A DNA stretch of 64,000 nucleotides, taken from the NCBI GenBank assembly GCA_947480015.1, contig CANKBS010000001.1, positions 186,001-250,000 of the forward strand, written 5' to 3'. Below, in pieces: positions 36,880-46,645 of this stretch. The notes under the pieces were generated by a model. The model was not told the DNA's origin. It made no database searches and saw nothing but the letters and a program-made list of their open reading frames with translations. Origin of the DNA: Sphingobacteriaceae bacterium (lineage in GTDB: Bacteria; Bacteroidota; Bacteroidia; B-17B0; Aurantibacillaceae). Both the position numbers and the translations under genes were made by a program. The first letter of the stretch is position 1. Each line of letters starts with the position of its first letter.

Positions 36880-37971
36880 CTAGGCTCTTCCAAGGCGCCA
36901 TAACATAATTTGATGTGACCATAAGGCCCCTACAAATGTTTTGCGCGATAAATAAGGCACGTTAAATTCTTCTGCCGTTTGTTTTACGATCTTAGAAATT
37001 TTAGGGTAGTGCACATGGCAAATGGTTGGAAACAAATGATGCTCTACCTGATGATTTAAGCCGCCAACTAACCACGAGAAAATAGGGTCGCCGGTAGCAA
37101 AGTTCATGGTAGTGCGCATTTGATGTTCAGCCCAATGATTTTCTAATTGACCTTCATCATTCGGCAATGGAAATTCAGTTTCAGAAACCACGTGTGCGGG
37201 TTGAAAAATAAGCGCCAATATTAAACCGGCAATGTAATGCAGCATTACAAAACCTGCTAACCATTGTAAGAAAGTTAATTCTTTTACTAGGAAGTAAGGC
37301 ACTAACATGTAGCCATGATAGATAAGTTTAGAAAGAATAATAAAGAACAACTCAATGCCAAAAGTGGTATTGGATGATTTTAATAATCCTCTTTTATTGT
37401 AACGGTTGAGTTGTTTAAAGTCCTTAGTGGTGCTCCACATCAAAGTCATTAAACCATAAAAGAACCAAGCATAAATAAACTGGAGTCTGTGAACCCATTT
37501 TCTTTCAGAGTGCGGCTCAAAACGCATAAATCCCGGAGGAGCAATGTCTTCATCATGTTCGAAAACATTGGTGTAAGTGTGGTGAATAACATTATGCTGA
37601 ATGCGCCAGTTAAGTGAATAACCTCCCAATAAGCTAATTGAAATATAACCCAAAATGCGGTTCAAAGTCACATTTTTACTGTAACTCCCATGGTTGGCAT
37701 CGTGCATCACGCACAAACCTATACCGGCCATCGAAAAACCCATCATAACGGCTAGTAAAAACCAAATGAGTTTGCTGTCAAATACATTAAAAACGATAAG
37801 CAGGTAAGGCACCAGATAGGCGGCGAACATGAATACGGTTTTTAAGTACATATTCAGATTTCCATTCTTACTTACTTGATTTTCTTTGAAATAGCTGTCA
37901 ACTCGTTTTTTTAATTCAGTGTAAAATTGACGATTTGAATTATTGAATCGTAGAATTGGTTGATTACTCAT
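36880..37971 (-). CDS. Membrane fatty-acid (acyl-lipid/acyl-CoA) desaturase
   Basis: A 363-residue integral membrane di-iron desaturase. The three His boxes are HDANHG (residues 90-95), HNVIHH (126-131) and QVEHH (308-312). The Gln in place of the first His of box three is typical of the front-end and linoleoyl-CoA-like desaturase branch, though no cytochrome b5 domain is fused. Four membrane helices lie around residues 45-90 and 205-255. It introduces a double bond into membrane acyl chains, using O2 and an electron donor. Regiospecificity cannot be told. It stands alone, 75 bases from the gene upstream, and has its own terminator. Confidence 0.92.
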   Translation of the reverse strand: MSNQPILRFNNSNRQFYTELKKRVDSYFKENQVSKNGNLNMYLKTVFMFAAYLVPYLLIVFNVFDSKLIWFLLAVMMGFSMAGIGLCVMHDANHGSYSKNVTLNRILGYISISLLGGYSLNWRIQHNVIHHTYTNVFEHDEDIAPPGFMRFEPHSERKWVHRLQFIYAWFFYGLMTLMWSTTKDFKQLNRYNKRGLLKSSNTTFGIELFFIILSKLIYHGYMLVPYFLVKELTFLQWLAGFVMLHYIAGLILALIFQPAHVVSETEFPLPNDEGQLENHWAEHQMRTTMNFATGDPIFSWLVGGLNHQVEHHLFPTICHVHYPKISKIVKQTAEEFNVPYLSRKTFVGALWSHQIMLWRLGRA

Positions 37972-38046
37972 TGTTTGTGTTTAGTGTGCTAATTTATTCT
38001 TTTTTATATAAACGTAAAGATACCTAATATGTTTAAGCTATAAAAG

Positions 38047-38412
38047 TTAATAATCCCCGATTTTAACAATGTACTGTTTAACAGCGTTGGTATCGGTGTA
38101 TTTACGTGACACAAAGGTAAGCGTGGTTTGTCCTGATGCTAAGGCACTTAGATTAAAATACGCACCCTTTTCGTTGCCATGCCAAACAACGTTAAGACTC
38201 TTAACCAAGTTCTTATCATAATCGTCACTTAATTGCCAAATATAGCCCGTACTGTGATTTTCGGGTAAATGAACGCTAAATTTCGATTTCGTCGCTAGTT
38301 CATTAAACTCAGGAGCTTGTTTTTTAATCTCCGGATAGTCGCAATTAGACAAAAAAGCCGTAAAAACCACTAAAATGAGTGAAAAAATGCTATTTTTCGC
38401 CAAAAAACTCAT
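38047..38412 (-). CDS. Chagasin-like (I42 family) peptidase-inhibitor lipoprotein
   Basis: A 121-residue lipoprotein (lipobox FLSNC, acylated Cys24). The mature domain shows the three chagasin loop regions. ENHSTGYIWQLSD corresponds to the NPTTGYxW loop that enters the active site of cysteine proteases. WHGNEKGAYFNLSALASGQT matches the Gly-rich middle loop. VSRKYTDTNAVKQYIVKI takes the place of the RPW loop, though the Arg-Pro-Trp itself is not kept. It may inhibit papain-like proteases in the envelope. It starts 1 base after the stop of the VWA-like gene, so they are cotranscribed. Confidence 0.8.
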   Translation of the reverse strand: MSFLAKNSIFSLILVVFTAFLSNCDYPEIKKQAPEFNELATKSKFSVHLPENHSTGYIWQLSDDYDKNLVKSLNVVWHGNEKGAYFNLSALASGQTTLTFVSRKYTDTNAVKQYIVKIGDY

Positions 38413-38413
38413 A

Positions 38414-40480
38414 TTATATCGTTAAAAAGCGTTTGCGGATAAACCATTCAATGGATAAAAGTAATAAAATCAACCAAAAAAATGCTTTTAAATCGATGAG
38501 CGCAGAGGTAATGCTTTGACTGTAGGTGATAGGCTTAATGTTTTCGTTATTAAGTAAGGTCTCTTCCAACTGTTTCGTTTCATTTGCATAGTACATTTTT
38601 GCGCCACTGCGGTGGGCCAATTGGTATAGTAGATGATGGTTAGCTACGGTATTCAGTTTTTCTGATACCACTTCTCTCACGGCAATCATTCCGGTTTTGA
38701 TTAGTAACTCATTGTTAACTCTAACCTGCGTTGTAAATTTATATTCACCGGGTGGTAAAATCCCAACCTCTAATTTATACGACTTGTCGGTTTTGCTAAA
38801 GGTATAGTTAAACTGTTTTTTATCCGTATTCATTAGCATAAAGCTAACGTCGGGTTCGGTGATTAATTCATAACTTTTATTATAAACTTCGGCGCTCAGC
38901 TGCAGTTGTTCATTTTCATTGATGATTTTAGGGTAAGTAATACGAAATAAACTCTTATCACTTTTTACCGCTAAATATTGCACCGTTTTACTTATCAGTT
39001 CTTCGAAAAGTTTATGTGATTTATGTTCGGCAAAATCACGCATATTCCATTTCCACAAACCATCGCCTAAAAAAAGCGCGGTCTTTAATTCATTTACTTC
39101 AGTGAAAACCAAAATCGGATTTTCGGTGTCAACCATGCCTATATGCTGATTTAACAGGGCATTAGAGCCATTCGAGAGCGTGTATTTGCCAAAAAAACAG
39201 CTTACAGCCGGAAGGTCCTTGACGAATTTTTTAAACGCATCACTTAAACTAAATAAGGCGAATGAATTAATTAACACCGGTTCCGAATCGTTAAACTGAA
39301 AACCTGCCCCGTTAATTTTAATGCCTGGTAAATTATCATTAATACCGGGATTAATGATCCAGAAAGGAATCCGGTTGTTTTTACAATCCTCCAAAAACGC
39401 TTGTTGTGCAGTGGAATAACCATGAAAAATTACCAAACTATAAGGTTTTAATGAACCTGTAAAATTAGCACTTAGCGCAGTTTCCAGTTCATAATTGGTG
39501 CCATTCACCAGCGCTTCCTTTATGGCCGAAATGTCGGGATGAGGCGCCGACGCAAGCAAAAGAATTTTTTCTTTGTTATTGATCACATCTACCACAAAGG
39601 ATTGTCCATTGTTGCTTTTGTTTTTCTCGTCTTCAAGAATGCTAACCTTGGCCGTGTATTTGGTAATGCCAGCACTCTGGGCACTTAAGGTGAAATTTAA
39701 GCTGCTTAAAAAATTATCGGATGTAATGCTTATAAGTTGGTTTGCTTTTTGAACCGCGTCTTGAAATAGACTTACATTGACCTGTTTGCCTTTGTATTTT
39801 TTTGCATTTAGCAAAACTTCAACCGGAAAATTATTTCCCAAATAAGCCACCTGATTAAAATTGATTTTTTGAATGGCCACATCCTTCACTTCATTGGTAT
39901 CGCCTAAGGCAATGGTGTAAATCGGATATGGTAATTTTTCGGAGGCAATTACCGGGTTGCCACCTTTGTTGTAAATACCATCACTCACAATAATAAGCGC
40001 GCCAATGTTTTGATTGGCATAATTATTATCTACTTCTTTAATTAGGTTTTCGAGGTCGGTTTGTTTTTCAGAAAAATCAGGACCGGCTTCTGAAGCAAGG
40101 GTTTTGTTGCCAAATAATAAAGCCCTTATGCCATATTTTGATTTTAGTTTATCTTTTAAAGCGGTTAAATCGTTTTGCAATTTACCCTTTACAAAAGCAC
40201 TGTCCCTTAAGGCAACCAGCGAACTTGAATTATCGAAAGCAAAAAGGATGAGCGGGTTTTCGGTTTCGTTTTTAACCTGTTTAAAAAACACAGAAAGCAA
40301 AAACAAGGAGATCAGAAAAACACTTAAGAACCGCAAAGCAATCATGGTATATATGGCCCAGGCAGGCACTTCGCCCTTTTTTTTGACTTTTACATATAAC
40401 CACCAGGCCAAGGCCAAAGCCATTGTTATACTCAATAACACAAAGTACCAGGGACTGTTAATGATGGTTTTCGCGAACAA
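38414..40480 (-). CDS. VWA-like domain protein with two N-terminal and one C-terminal membrane helix
   Basis: A 688-residue envelope protein. There are two helices at residues about 13-32 and 42-66, then a von Willebrand factor A-like domain (residues about 75-195). It begins LILFAFDNSSSLVALRDSAF, a MIDAS-like DxSxS with Asp82 replaced in context by DNSSS, and later has ALIIVSDGIYNKGGNP. Next come Ig-like strands, a glutamine-amidotransferase-like segment (LLLASAPHPDISAIKEAL) and a final helix near residues 665-682. The layout matches the BatA-related/VWA membrane proteins of Bacteroidota. Role unknown. The chagasin-like lipoprotein follows 1 base downstream. Confidence 0.78.
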   Translation of the reverse strand: MFAKTIINSPWYFVLLSITMALALAWWLYVKVKKKGEVPAWAIYTMIALRFLSVFLISLFLLSVFFKQVKNETENPLILFAFDNSSSLVALRDSAFVKGKLQNDLTALKDKLKSKYGIRALLFGNKTLASEAGPDFSEKQTDLENLIKEVDNNYANQNIGALIIVSDGIYNKGGNPVIASEKLPYPIYTIALGDTNEVKDVAIQKINFNQVAYLGNNFPVEVLLNAKKYKGKQVNVSLFQDAVQKANQLISITSDNFLSSLNFTLSAQSAGITKYTAKVSILEDEKNKSNNGQSFVVDVINNKEKILLLASAPHPDISAIKEALVNGTNYELETALSANFTGSLKPYSLVIFHGYSTAQQAFLEDCKNNRIPFWIINPGINDNLPGIKINGAGFQFNDSEPVLINSFALFSLSDAFKKFVKDLPAVSCFFGKYTLSNGSNALLNQHIGMVDTENPILVFTEVNELKTALFLGDGLWKWNMRDFAEHKSHKLFEELISKTVQYLAVKSDKSLFRITYPKIINENEQLQLSAEVYNKSYELITEPDVSFMLMNTDKKQFNYTFSKTDKSYKLEVGILPPGEYKFTTQVRVNNELLIKTGMIAVREVVSEKLNTVANHHLLYQLAHRSGAKMYYANETKQLEETLLNNENIKPITYSQSITSALIDLKAFFWLILLLLSIEWFIRKRFLTI

Positions 40481-40543
40481 AATTCTTAAAATTTAAAGGG
40501 TTGGAAAAATCCAAATAAGCTACTAATAGAGGAAGGCAGCAAA

Positions 40544-41290
40544 TTAGGTAAGCATACCACCGCATACATTGATGCATTGGCCGGTAATGTATGCACTCAT
40601 GTCGCTGGCCAAAAATAATGTTAGGTTTGCCACATCCTCAGTTGATCCACCACGTTTTAATGGAATAGCATCGCGCCATTGTTGTATGACTTTTTCATCC
40701 AAAGCAGCGGTCATTTCGGTCTCAATAAAACCAGGCGCAATAGCATTACTGCGTATGTTACGCGACCCCAGTTCGAGGGCGATTGATTTGGTGAAACCAA
40801 TAATACCTGCTTTTGAAGCGGCATAATTACTTTGACCGGCATTGCCTTTTACGCCAACCACCGAACTCATGTTAATAATAGAACCTTTTTTGGCCTTTAA
40901 CATGGGGCGTTGCACAGCTTTTACCAGATTAAACACCGATTTTAAATTGGCATTGATGACCTCATCCCATTGTTGTTCACTCATGCGCATCAGCAAAGTA
41001 TCGCGAGTAATGCCGGCATTGTTAACTAGCACATCAATGGTGCCAAAGTCAACAACCACCTGAGTCACTAAGTCGTCGGCAGATTTAAAATCACCGGCAT
41101 CGCTTTTATAACCTTTCGCTTTAATGCCAAATGCAGCTAATTCAAGTTCAAGGGCTTTTGCTTTTTCTTCCGAACTCACATAAGTAAAGGCAATATTGGC
41201 TCCATTTTTCGCGAAGGTAAGGGCAATGCCTTTTCCAATTCCTCGGGTAGCGCCGGTAATAAGGGCGACTTTATTTTGTAATAATTGCAT
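40544..41290 (-). CDS. fabG: 3-oxoacyl-[ACP] reductase
   Basis: A 248-residue short-chain dehydrogenase. It has the NADP-binding GATRGIG (residues 13-19), NNAG at 90-93, and the catalytic triad Ser143, Tyr156 and Lys160 (SNYAASK). The C-terminus DMSAYITGQCINVCGGMLT is typical of FabG, which reduces 3-oxoacyl-ACP in fatty-acid elongation. Length is normal. Other SDR substrates cannot be ruled out because no fab genes are adjacent. A CAAAGATA box at 41319-41326 may be its minus-strand -7 element. Confidence 0.9.
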   Translation of the reverse strand: MQLLQNKVALITGATRGIGKGIALTFAKNGANIAFTYVSSEEKAKALELELAAFGIKAKGYKSDAGDFKSADDLVTQVVVDFGTIDVLVNNAGITRDTLLMRMSEQQWDEVINANLKSVFNLVKAVQRPMLKAKKGSIINMSSVVGVKGNAGQSNYAASKAGIIGFTKSIALELGSRNIRSNAIAPGFIETEMTAALDEKVIQQWRDAIPLKRGGSTEDVANLTLFLASDMSAYITGQCINVCGGMLT

Positions 41291-41615
41291 AGTAGATTAG
41301 TTAAAATTCAAAGATAGTTTAATTTTTTAGAGCCAAAAAATTAAGAATCACCCAAGGCTAATTTAATGTTAAGGTGCTTTAATTTCTGATAGCATTCTCC
41401 CAAATTAAATCTAGCGCGAATAAAACAATCCGAGTAAATAATTGAGGGATTAAATATTCACGACACAGCCCGCGCTGCTTTCCAGATTTCGGAAATCAAA
41501 AGCCATTTAAAAATTGTGATTTATTGAAAAATAACTTATTTTAGGCCTTTATTTTGTAAAGTATTAAATTCTAGTAAGGTATTTGTATATTTGTCAATTG
41601 TTATTATTTTAAATT
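41291..41615. other. 325-base intergenic region between divergent fabG and the T9SS cargo gene
   Basis: It contains candidate -7 elements for both directions: CAAAGATA at 41319-41326 (minus, for fabG) and TATATTTG at 41586-41593 (plus). I see no RNA gene, long inverted repeat or open frame of note in the remainder. Confidence 0.5.
41586..41593 (+). promoter_or_regulatory. Candidate -7 element for the 904-residue T9SS cargo gene
   Basis: TATATTTG is a perfect TAnnTTTG match 22 bases before the ATG at 41616. No TTG box lies 19 bases upstream (TTA is there). Transcription would begin about 16 bases before the start codon. Confidence 0.5.
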
Positions 41616-44330
41616 ATGAGAAAATCATTAGCGTTAGTTTTCGCTTTAGTCAGCTTCTTTTCAAAATCGCAAGTAATTTGCGGAGGATCTTCTGCCACAC
41701 TTACTCCAACAAACCCTCAGGGTCTTGGTAACCCTAGTTATTCCTTGAATCCGGGTGGCTTTACACCTGATCCCAATGGTAATTTTGTGGTTTCGCCAAA
41801 TGTGACTTCTAGCTTTACAATTTATACCACCGGTACCAATACAGCGAATGTGGTGAATACAACTTCAGCGGTTGTCACTGTTACCGTGCGGCCACAACCA
41901 CTTACGGCTACTACACTTACGCAATCGAGCTGTACCAACAGCTTAAATTCATTTAACCTTAATCTAACATTTAATCCTGCCAGTCCGGCACCTAGTTATA
42001 CCATTGCATGGTCAACCGTGCCTATGGGTGTGTTAACGAGTACACAGTATTCATTAATGAACGGGTCTGTTCCGGGTGGACCTTATTCTGCAACCATATC
42101 TGTTGCAGGTGGCTGTTCACTTATCACTTCCTTCACACTCAATGCTCAACCGGCTCAGGCGGTATATTCCGTTGTACCTTTCGGTTCTACTCAAACCATT
42201 ACGTGTTCTCAGCCTACTATAGATTTGAGTACCACAAATCCGGCATACACGTATACGTGGTCAAGCACATCTTTTTCACCGGTAGTTTCTAATTCCATTT
42301 CTATTTCCGCCATAAACCTAGGTACCTATGTGGTTACAGGGCAAAATCAAATTTCAGGTTGTGCTAAATCCTATACCTTTAATGTGATTCAAAATGTTAG
42401 TACACCAACCTCGGCCATTACACCAACCCTCATTAACGTGACCTGTGGGCAACCTTTTATTCCTACCGTTACCATCACGGCAACACCATCGGTAAACATT
42501 ACACATTATATTTATTCCCCGCAAGGCTTTACTTTCTCGGCTAACTCACATACGGCTATTTATGCCCCGCCGGGTGGTTCACCGGGCTTATCAACCTATA
42601 CTTATGTATTGGTAAATAATGTGAGCGGATGTACCAGCACCAAAAACTTTACTGTAACCTCCAGTGTGGGTTTCCCAACGTTTACGGTTGTTAGTCCACA
42701 AAACTTTACCTTGGGTTGCGGCACCAAAAGTGTGGCCACCATTAATTTAATTAACGGTAATACATCACCGATACCGGGCGGACCAATATCTTACACATTA
42801 TTATATCCTGGTTATACGTATACACCTTCTCCTATTCCATATCCTGGTGGAGGAACCTACACGACGGCTATACCCGGCACGTATACGGCGGTTACCCATG
42901 ACAATGCCAGTCAATGTGAAACCATCGTGCAATTATCTGTTATCCAACTAACGCTGGGTCCGAATATTTCAGCGATTGTACCGACACAAATATTAGATTG
43001 TTACAATGGAACTACAACGCTTACAGGTATCTGTGAAAACACCAATGTGTTTTACAATTGGAGTTTCCCTGGTTCGCCGGGTAATCAAAACGGAGCTGTG
43101 ATGACGGTAAGTACTAATCCGGCTGCTCCAACCAATTCACTTATTACCAACTATACCTTAACGGTTACCGACAATAATAATTCGTGTAAAACGTCATCCA
43201 TCATCCCAATGTATCAAAATCTGTTTCCTCCTAAAACGATTATCACGTCAGGTGTGACAGCTTTAACTTGTTTAACCCCAACCATTACTTTAACCAATGG
43301 TAGTACGCCTTATCCGCAACCTCTGGGCGGTTTATTTCCTCCGGGAGGTCCCGTTATTGGTTTTATGTGGACGGGACCAACTCCGCAAGAACCATTGGGT
43401 TTAAGTACAACCTATATCGCTTCTACTGTTGGAACGTATACTTTAGTAGGTATGGATGTGGTGAATGGATGTAAATCATTTACAACGATAAACATTACCG
43501 ATAATCAAATCTATCCAACAGTAAATAATCCGGTTGTTCCCCCACCTTCTAAATTAGATTGTGGTGCAACCTATACGGTATTAACACCTGTTTATACTAA
43601 TTCAACAGCAGCTTACAGTTATTCTTGGTCAAGTGGTGGTAAGCCATTTCCTGGTCCACCAAACGCCACAACATTATCCATTTTTCAAGTTTCCACTCCG
43701 GGTACCTATACCTTGGTAGTAACAAACACATCTAGTCAATGTAAAACTACTGCTTTCATGTCGGCAATTAATGGCAGTTTGATTAGTGATTTTTCAGTAG
43801 ACCACGATTTTGGGTATTCACCTTTAACGGTAAACTTCATCAATAATTCACTTTCAGGTTCTACAACTACTAACATGACCTCGTATTGGGGTTTTGGCGA
43901 CGGTACTTCAACAGGGTCTACCTCTGTTAGTTATTCCGTTCAGCCAACAAAAACCTATAGCTTAGCCGGCACCTATACCGTGGTATTGTATTCACGTAAT
44001 GGCACCTGTTTAGATTCGTCGAGTCATGTTATTCGTGTTGAAATTCCATCAGAATTGGTTATTCCGAATGTGTTTACACCAAATGGTGATGGCGTGAATG
44101 ATTTGTTCTTTTTAAAAGCCACTAACTTAAGCGAGATTAATGTGCTTATTTACGACAGATGGGGCCACATCGTTTTTGAATTGATTAGTCAAAAAGGAAA
44201 CGTTGCTTGGGATGGTAAAAACCAATACGGTGTAGAAGTTGCTGAAGGCAGTTATTTTTACATCATAACCGCTAAAGGCAGAGATGTAAAAGAGTTTACT
44301 CAAAAAGGCACGGTAACAGTATTGAGATAA
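41616..44330 (+). CDS. Secreted T9SS protein with Ig-like repeats, PKD domain and gliding-type C-terminus
   Basis: A 904-residue exported protein with a signal peptide (residues 1-19, cleavage near SKSQ). Residues about 195-710 hold about six Ig-like modules of 85-110 residues. Each contains a Cys near its start, a GTYT-like strand and an NxxSxC-like end, so disulfides are likely. Residues about 725-800 are a PKD domain (TSYWGFGDGTSTG). Residues 815-904 are the gliding-motility-associated domain (VIPNVFTPNGDGVNDLF, IYDRWGHIVFE), the T9SS type B signal. Composition is rich in Thr, Pro and Ser. It is probably surface-exposed or released. It is the second such cargo in the window and shares the C-terminal design of the 15523-19368 protein. 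Confidence 0.92.
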   Translation: MRKSLALVFALVSFFSKSQVICGGSSATLTPTNPQGLGNPSYSLNPGGFTPDPNGNFVVSPNVTSSFTIYTTGTNTANVVNTTSAVVTVTVRPQPLTATTLTQSSCTNSLNSFNLNLTFNPASPAPSYTIAWSTVPMGVLTSTQYSLMNGSVPGGPYSATISVAGGCSLITSFTLNAQPAQAVYSVVPFGSTQTITCSQPTIDLSTTNPAYTYTWSSTSFSPVVSNSISISAINLGTYVVTGQNQISGCAKSYTFNVIQNVSTPTSAITPTLINVTCGQPFIPTVTITATPSVNITHYIYSPQGFTFSANSHTAIYAPPGGSPGLSTYTYVLVNNVSGCTSTKNFTVTSSVGFPTFTVVSPQNFTLGCGTKSVATINLINGNTSPIPGGPISYTLLYPGYTYTPSPIPYPGGGTYTTAIPGTYTAVTHDNASQCETIVQLSVIQLTLGPNISAIVPTQILDCYNGTTTLTGICENTNVFYNWSFPGSPGNQNGAVMTVSTNPAAPTNSLITNYTLTVTDNNNSCKTSSIIPMYQNLFPPKTIITSGVTALTCLTPTITLTNGSTPYPQPLGGLFPPGGPVIGFMWTGPTPQEPLGLSTTYIASTVGTYTLVGMDVVNGCKSFTTINITDNQIYPTVNNPVVPPPSKLDCGATYTVLTPVYTNSTAAYSYSWSSGGKPFPGPPNATTLSIFQVSTPGTYTLVVTNTSSQCKTTAFMSAINGSLISDFSVDHDFGYSPLTVNFINNSLSGSTTTNMTSYWGFGDGTSTGSTSVSYSVQPTKTYSLAGTYTVVLYSRNGTCLDSSSHVIRVEIPSELVIPNVFTPNGDGVNDLFFLKATNLSEINVLIYDRWGHIVFELISQKGNVAWDGKNQYGVEVAEGSYFYIITAKGRDVKEFTQKGTVTVLR

Positions 44331-44350
44331 TTTAGTTTAATTTTATTTTT

Positions 44351-44380
44351 AAAACCCGGTGAAAAAACGCCGGGTTTTTT
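44351..44380 (+). terminator. Terminator after the 904-residue T9SS cargo gene
   Basis: AAAACCCGG pairs with CCGGGTTTT around a GTGAAAAAACG-type loop and is followed by T6. It lies 20 bases after the stop codon. Confidence 0.88.
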
Positions 44381-44411
44381 CTTTGTCATTTTTCAATTAC
44401 AAATAAAACCT

Positions 44412-44419
44412 TACATTTG
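44412..44419 (+). promoter_or_regulatory. Candidate -7 element for sucC
   Basis: TACATTTG fits TAnnTTTG and ends 18 bases before the sucC ATG at 44438. The nearest TTTG upstream (44382-44385) is 26 bases away, longer than the usual 19-21, so the promoter is only partly supported. Confidence 0.4.
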
Positions 44420-44437
44420 AGGCTATATAAAACCATT

Positions 44438-45634
44438 ATGAACATTCACGAATATCAGGGTAAGAGTATTTTAAAAAGTTTTGGCGTTGCGATACAAGAA
44501 GGGATACTAGCCGAAACCCCTGAACAGGCCGTAGAAGCTGCAAAGGAACTCCAAGTAAAATATAACAGCGACTGGGTGGTAGTAAAAGCCCAAATACATG
44601 CAGGTGGCCGTGGTAAAGGCGGTGGCGTTAAATTGGCAAAAAATTTGGATGAGGTAAAAGAAAGAGCCACAGCCATTTTAGGCATGCACCTCATTACTCC
44701 TCAAACCAGTGCTACAGGAAAATTAGTAAATAAAGTGTTGATCACTCAGGATGTTTATTATCCGGGGGCTGCACCTACCAAAGAATTTTATATGAGTGTA
44801 TTATTAGACCGTTCAAAAGGTCGTAATACCATTATTTATAGTACCGAAGGTGGTATGGATATTGAGCATGTTGCTGAACATACCCCTGATAAAATATGGA
44901 AAGAAGAAATTGACCCACGGGTGGGTTTACAAGCATTTCAGGCGCGTAAAATTGCTTTTAATTTAGGTTTAAGCGGTAATGCATTTAAAGAAATGGTACG
45001 TTTTGTGACCTCTCTCTATAAAGCTTACGAAAGCATTGATGCTTCCTTGTTTGAAATTAATCCGGTTTTAAAAACCAGTGATGATAAAATTATTGCTGTT
45101 GATAGTAAAGTTTCGTTTGATGATAACGGTTTATTCCGTCACCCTGATTACGAAGCCATGCGTGATGTTACCGAAGAAGATCCAACGGACGTGGAAGCCA
45201 GAAACGCAGAATTAAATTATGTGAAATTGGATGGCAACGTGGGTTGTATGGTAAATGGGGCAGGATTAGCCATGGCAACCATGGACATTATTAAATTAAG
45301 TGGTGGAGAACCGGCCAACTTTTTGGATGTGGGTGGTACAGCCAATGCCGAACGCGTTGAAAAAGCTTTTAGAATTATTTTAAAAGATAAAAATGTAAAA
45401 GCCATTTTAGTAAACATTTTTGGCGGTATAGTGCGTTGCGACCGTGTGGCGCAGGGCATCGTAGATGCTTATAAAAACATGGGAACGATTGATGTGCCTA
45501 TTATTATCCGTTTACAAGGAACCAATGCCGAATTGGCTAAAAAAATTGTGGATGAATCGGGCTTAAAAGTGTATTCAGCCATCGAATTTCATGAAGCAGC
45601 TGCTTTGGTAAATAAATTATTAAAAGCAAACTAA
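44438..45634 (+). CDS. sucC: Succinate-CoA ligase [ADP-forming] subunit beta
   Basis: A 398-residue TCA-cycle subunit with an ATP-grasp domain. MNIHEYQGKSILKSFGV is the family N-terminus. Further blocks are KAQIHAGGRGKGGGVKLAK (nucleotide binding), EINPVL (metal binding) and NIFGGIVRCDRVAQGI near the end. The enzyme makes ATP from succinyl-CoA together with subunit alpha (sucD), which is not in this window; separate sucC and sucD loci are common in the phylum. I chose the ATG at 44438; the in-frame TTG at 44417 falls in the candidate promoter. Downstream genes are 108 bases away. Confidence 0.96.
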   Translation: MNIHEYQGKSILKSFGVAIQEGILAETPEQAVEAAKELQVKYNSDWVVVKAQIHAGGRGKGGGVKLAKNLDEVKERATAILGMHLITPQTSATGKLVNKVLITQDVYYPGAAPTKEFYMSVLLDRSKGRNTIIYSTEGGMDIEHVAEHTPDKIWKEEIDPRVGLQAFQARKIAFNLGLSGNAFKEMVRFVTSLYKAYESIDASLFEINPVLKTSDDKIIAVDSKVSFDDNGLFRHPDYEAMRDVTEEDPTDVEARNAELNYVKLDGNVGCMVNGAGLAMATMDIIKLSGGEPANFLDVGGTANAERVEKAFRIILKDKNVKAILVNIFGGIVRCDRVAQGIVDAYKNMGTIDVPIIIRLQGTNAELAKKIVDESGLKVYSAIEFHEAAALVNKLLKAN

Positions 45635-45741
45635 AAAACTTATCTTTAAAAATTAAATAGGTTTACTAATTCAAAATACAGGCATAAACAGGCTTTAAGG
45701 AAAGCCGGTTTAGCAAAAAAATAAAATAAATAAAACCAAAG

Positions 45742-46635
45742 ATGAACAAATCAACTTTATTATTTTTATCCGCAATCACCGCATTCTCTCTAAGCAGTTG
45801 TGGTGGAGGCGAAAAAGCTGAGGATACTGAATCAGTAGACTCTACAAAAACAGAAGAACCTAAAGCAGGTCCGGCTTCTGAAACATTTTTTCAGGTACCT
45901 TCTCCGGGTGAAATGTTAACCTTCATTAAAATGGTTGGTGGAAAGAACAACAAAAACATTTCCTTTCTAAATGCCACTTCTAATCAGAAAAACTATACTG
46001 ATGCAAAGTTAAAGGCTTTAAATTTCGGTATCTATAGCTGCGATTTAAGCTACTGCAGCATTTTTGAGATTGGTTCAGAATCGCTGAAATATTTTAAAAC
46101 CGTTAAAGTAATGGGCGACCAAATTGGTGTTGCTACGGCAATTAAACCTGAGGTGTTAAAACGTTTGGAATCCAACATCAGCTCTCCTGATTCGTTAGCT
46201 GTGATTACAGACGATGTTTATTTCTCTTCTTTTGAAGCCTTAGAAGACAGCAAACAAGGTCCAACCTTGGCTTTAGTTGTTGCCGGTGGCTGGTTAGAGA
46301 GTATTTACATTGCTGTTAATTTGGCTAAGTACGAAGCAAACTCTCCGGTAATTGAGCGTTTAGCCGATCAAAAATACACACTTGAAAACCTCATTGAGTT
46401 TTTAAAGAAACACGAAACCAGTGATGCTAACGTTGCTGCAGTGAAAACGGATTTTGATGGCTTGCTTGCCGAATTCAATAAAATTGGTGAACAAGATGCT
46501 AAACAAGTGAAATCAAAAGACGCTAAAGCTACCACCTTAACCGGAGGTAAACAATTGGTCATCACTGAAGAGGTGTATAAAGCCATTAATGAAAAAATTA
46601 AAAGCATTCGCAACTCTTATACTTTAACCAAATAA
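45742..46635 (+). CDS. Lipoprotein of unknown function
   Basis: A 297-residue lipoprotein: lipobox SLSSC with acylated Cys20, then CGGGEKAEDTE and an acidic, Lys/Glu-rich linker (residues 21-47). The mature body is helical. Segments such as ALNFGIYSCDLSYCSIFEIG, YFSSFEALEDSKQGPTLAL and VVAGGWLESIYIAVNLAKYE recur in Bacteroidota proteins of unknown role. The C-terminal 60 residues look like a helical hairpin. I do not know the family. The next gene begins 10 bases after its stop, so the two exported proteins form an operon between sucC and panB. Confidence 0.7.
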   Translation: MNKSTLLFLSAITAFSLSSCGGGEKAEDTESVDSTKTEEPKAGPASETFFQVPSPGEMLTFIKMVGGKNNKNISFLNATSNQKNYTDAKLKALNFGIYSCDLSYCSIFEIGSESLKYFKTVKVMGDQIGVATAIKPEVLKRLESNISSPDSLAVITDDVYFSSFEALEDSKQGPTLALVVAGGWLESIYIAVNLAKYEANSPVIERLADQKYTLENLIEFLKKHETSDANVAAVKTDFDGLLAEFNKIGEQDAKQVKSKDAKATTLTGGKQLVITEEVYKAINEKIKSIRNSYTLTK

Positions 46636-46645
46636 TTTTAAAGCC

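Noticed and set aside
44417-44437. TTG start for sucC.
   Set aside because: It lies within TACATTTG, a candidate -7 element; the ATG at 44438 matches the conserved MNIHEYQGK start.
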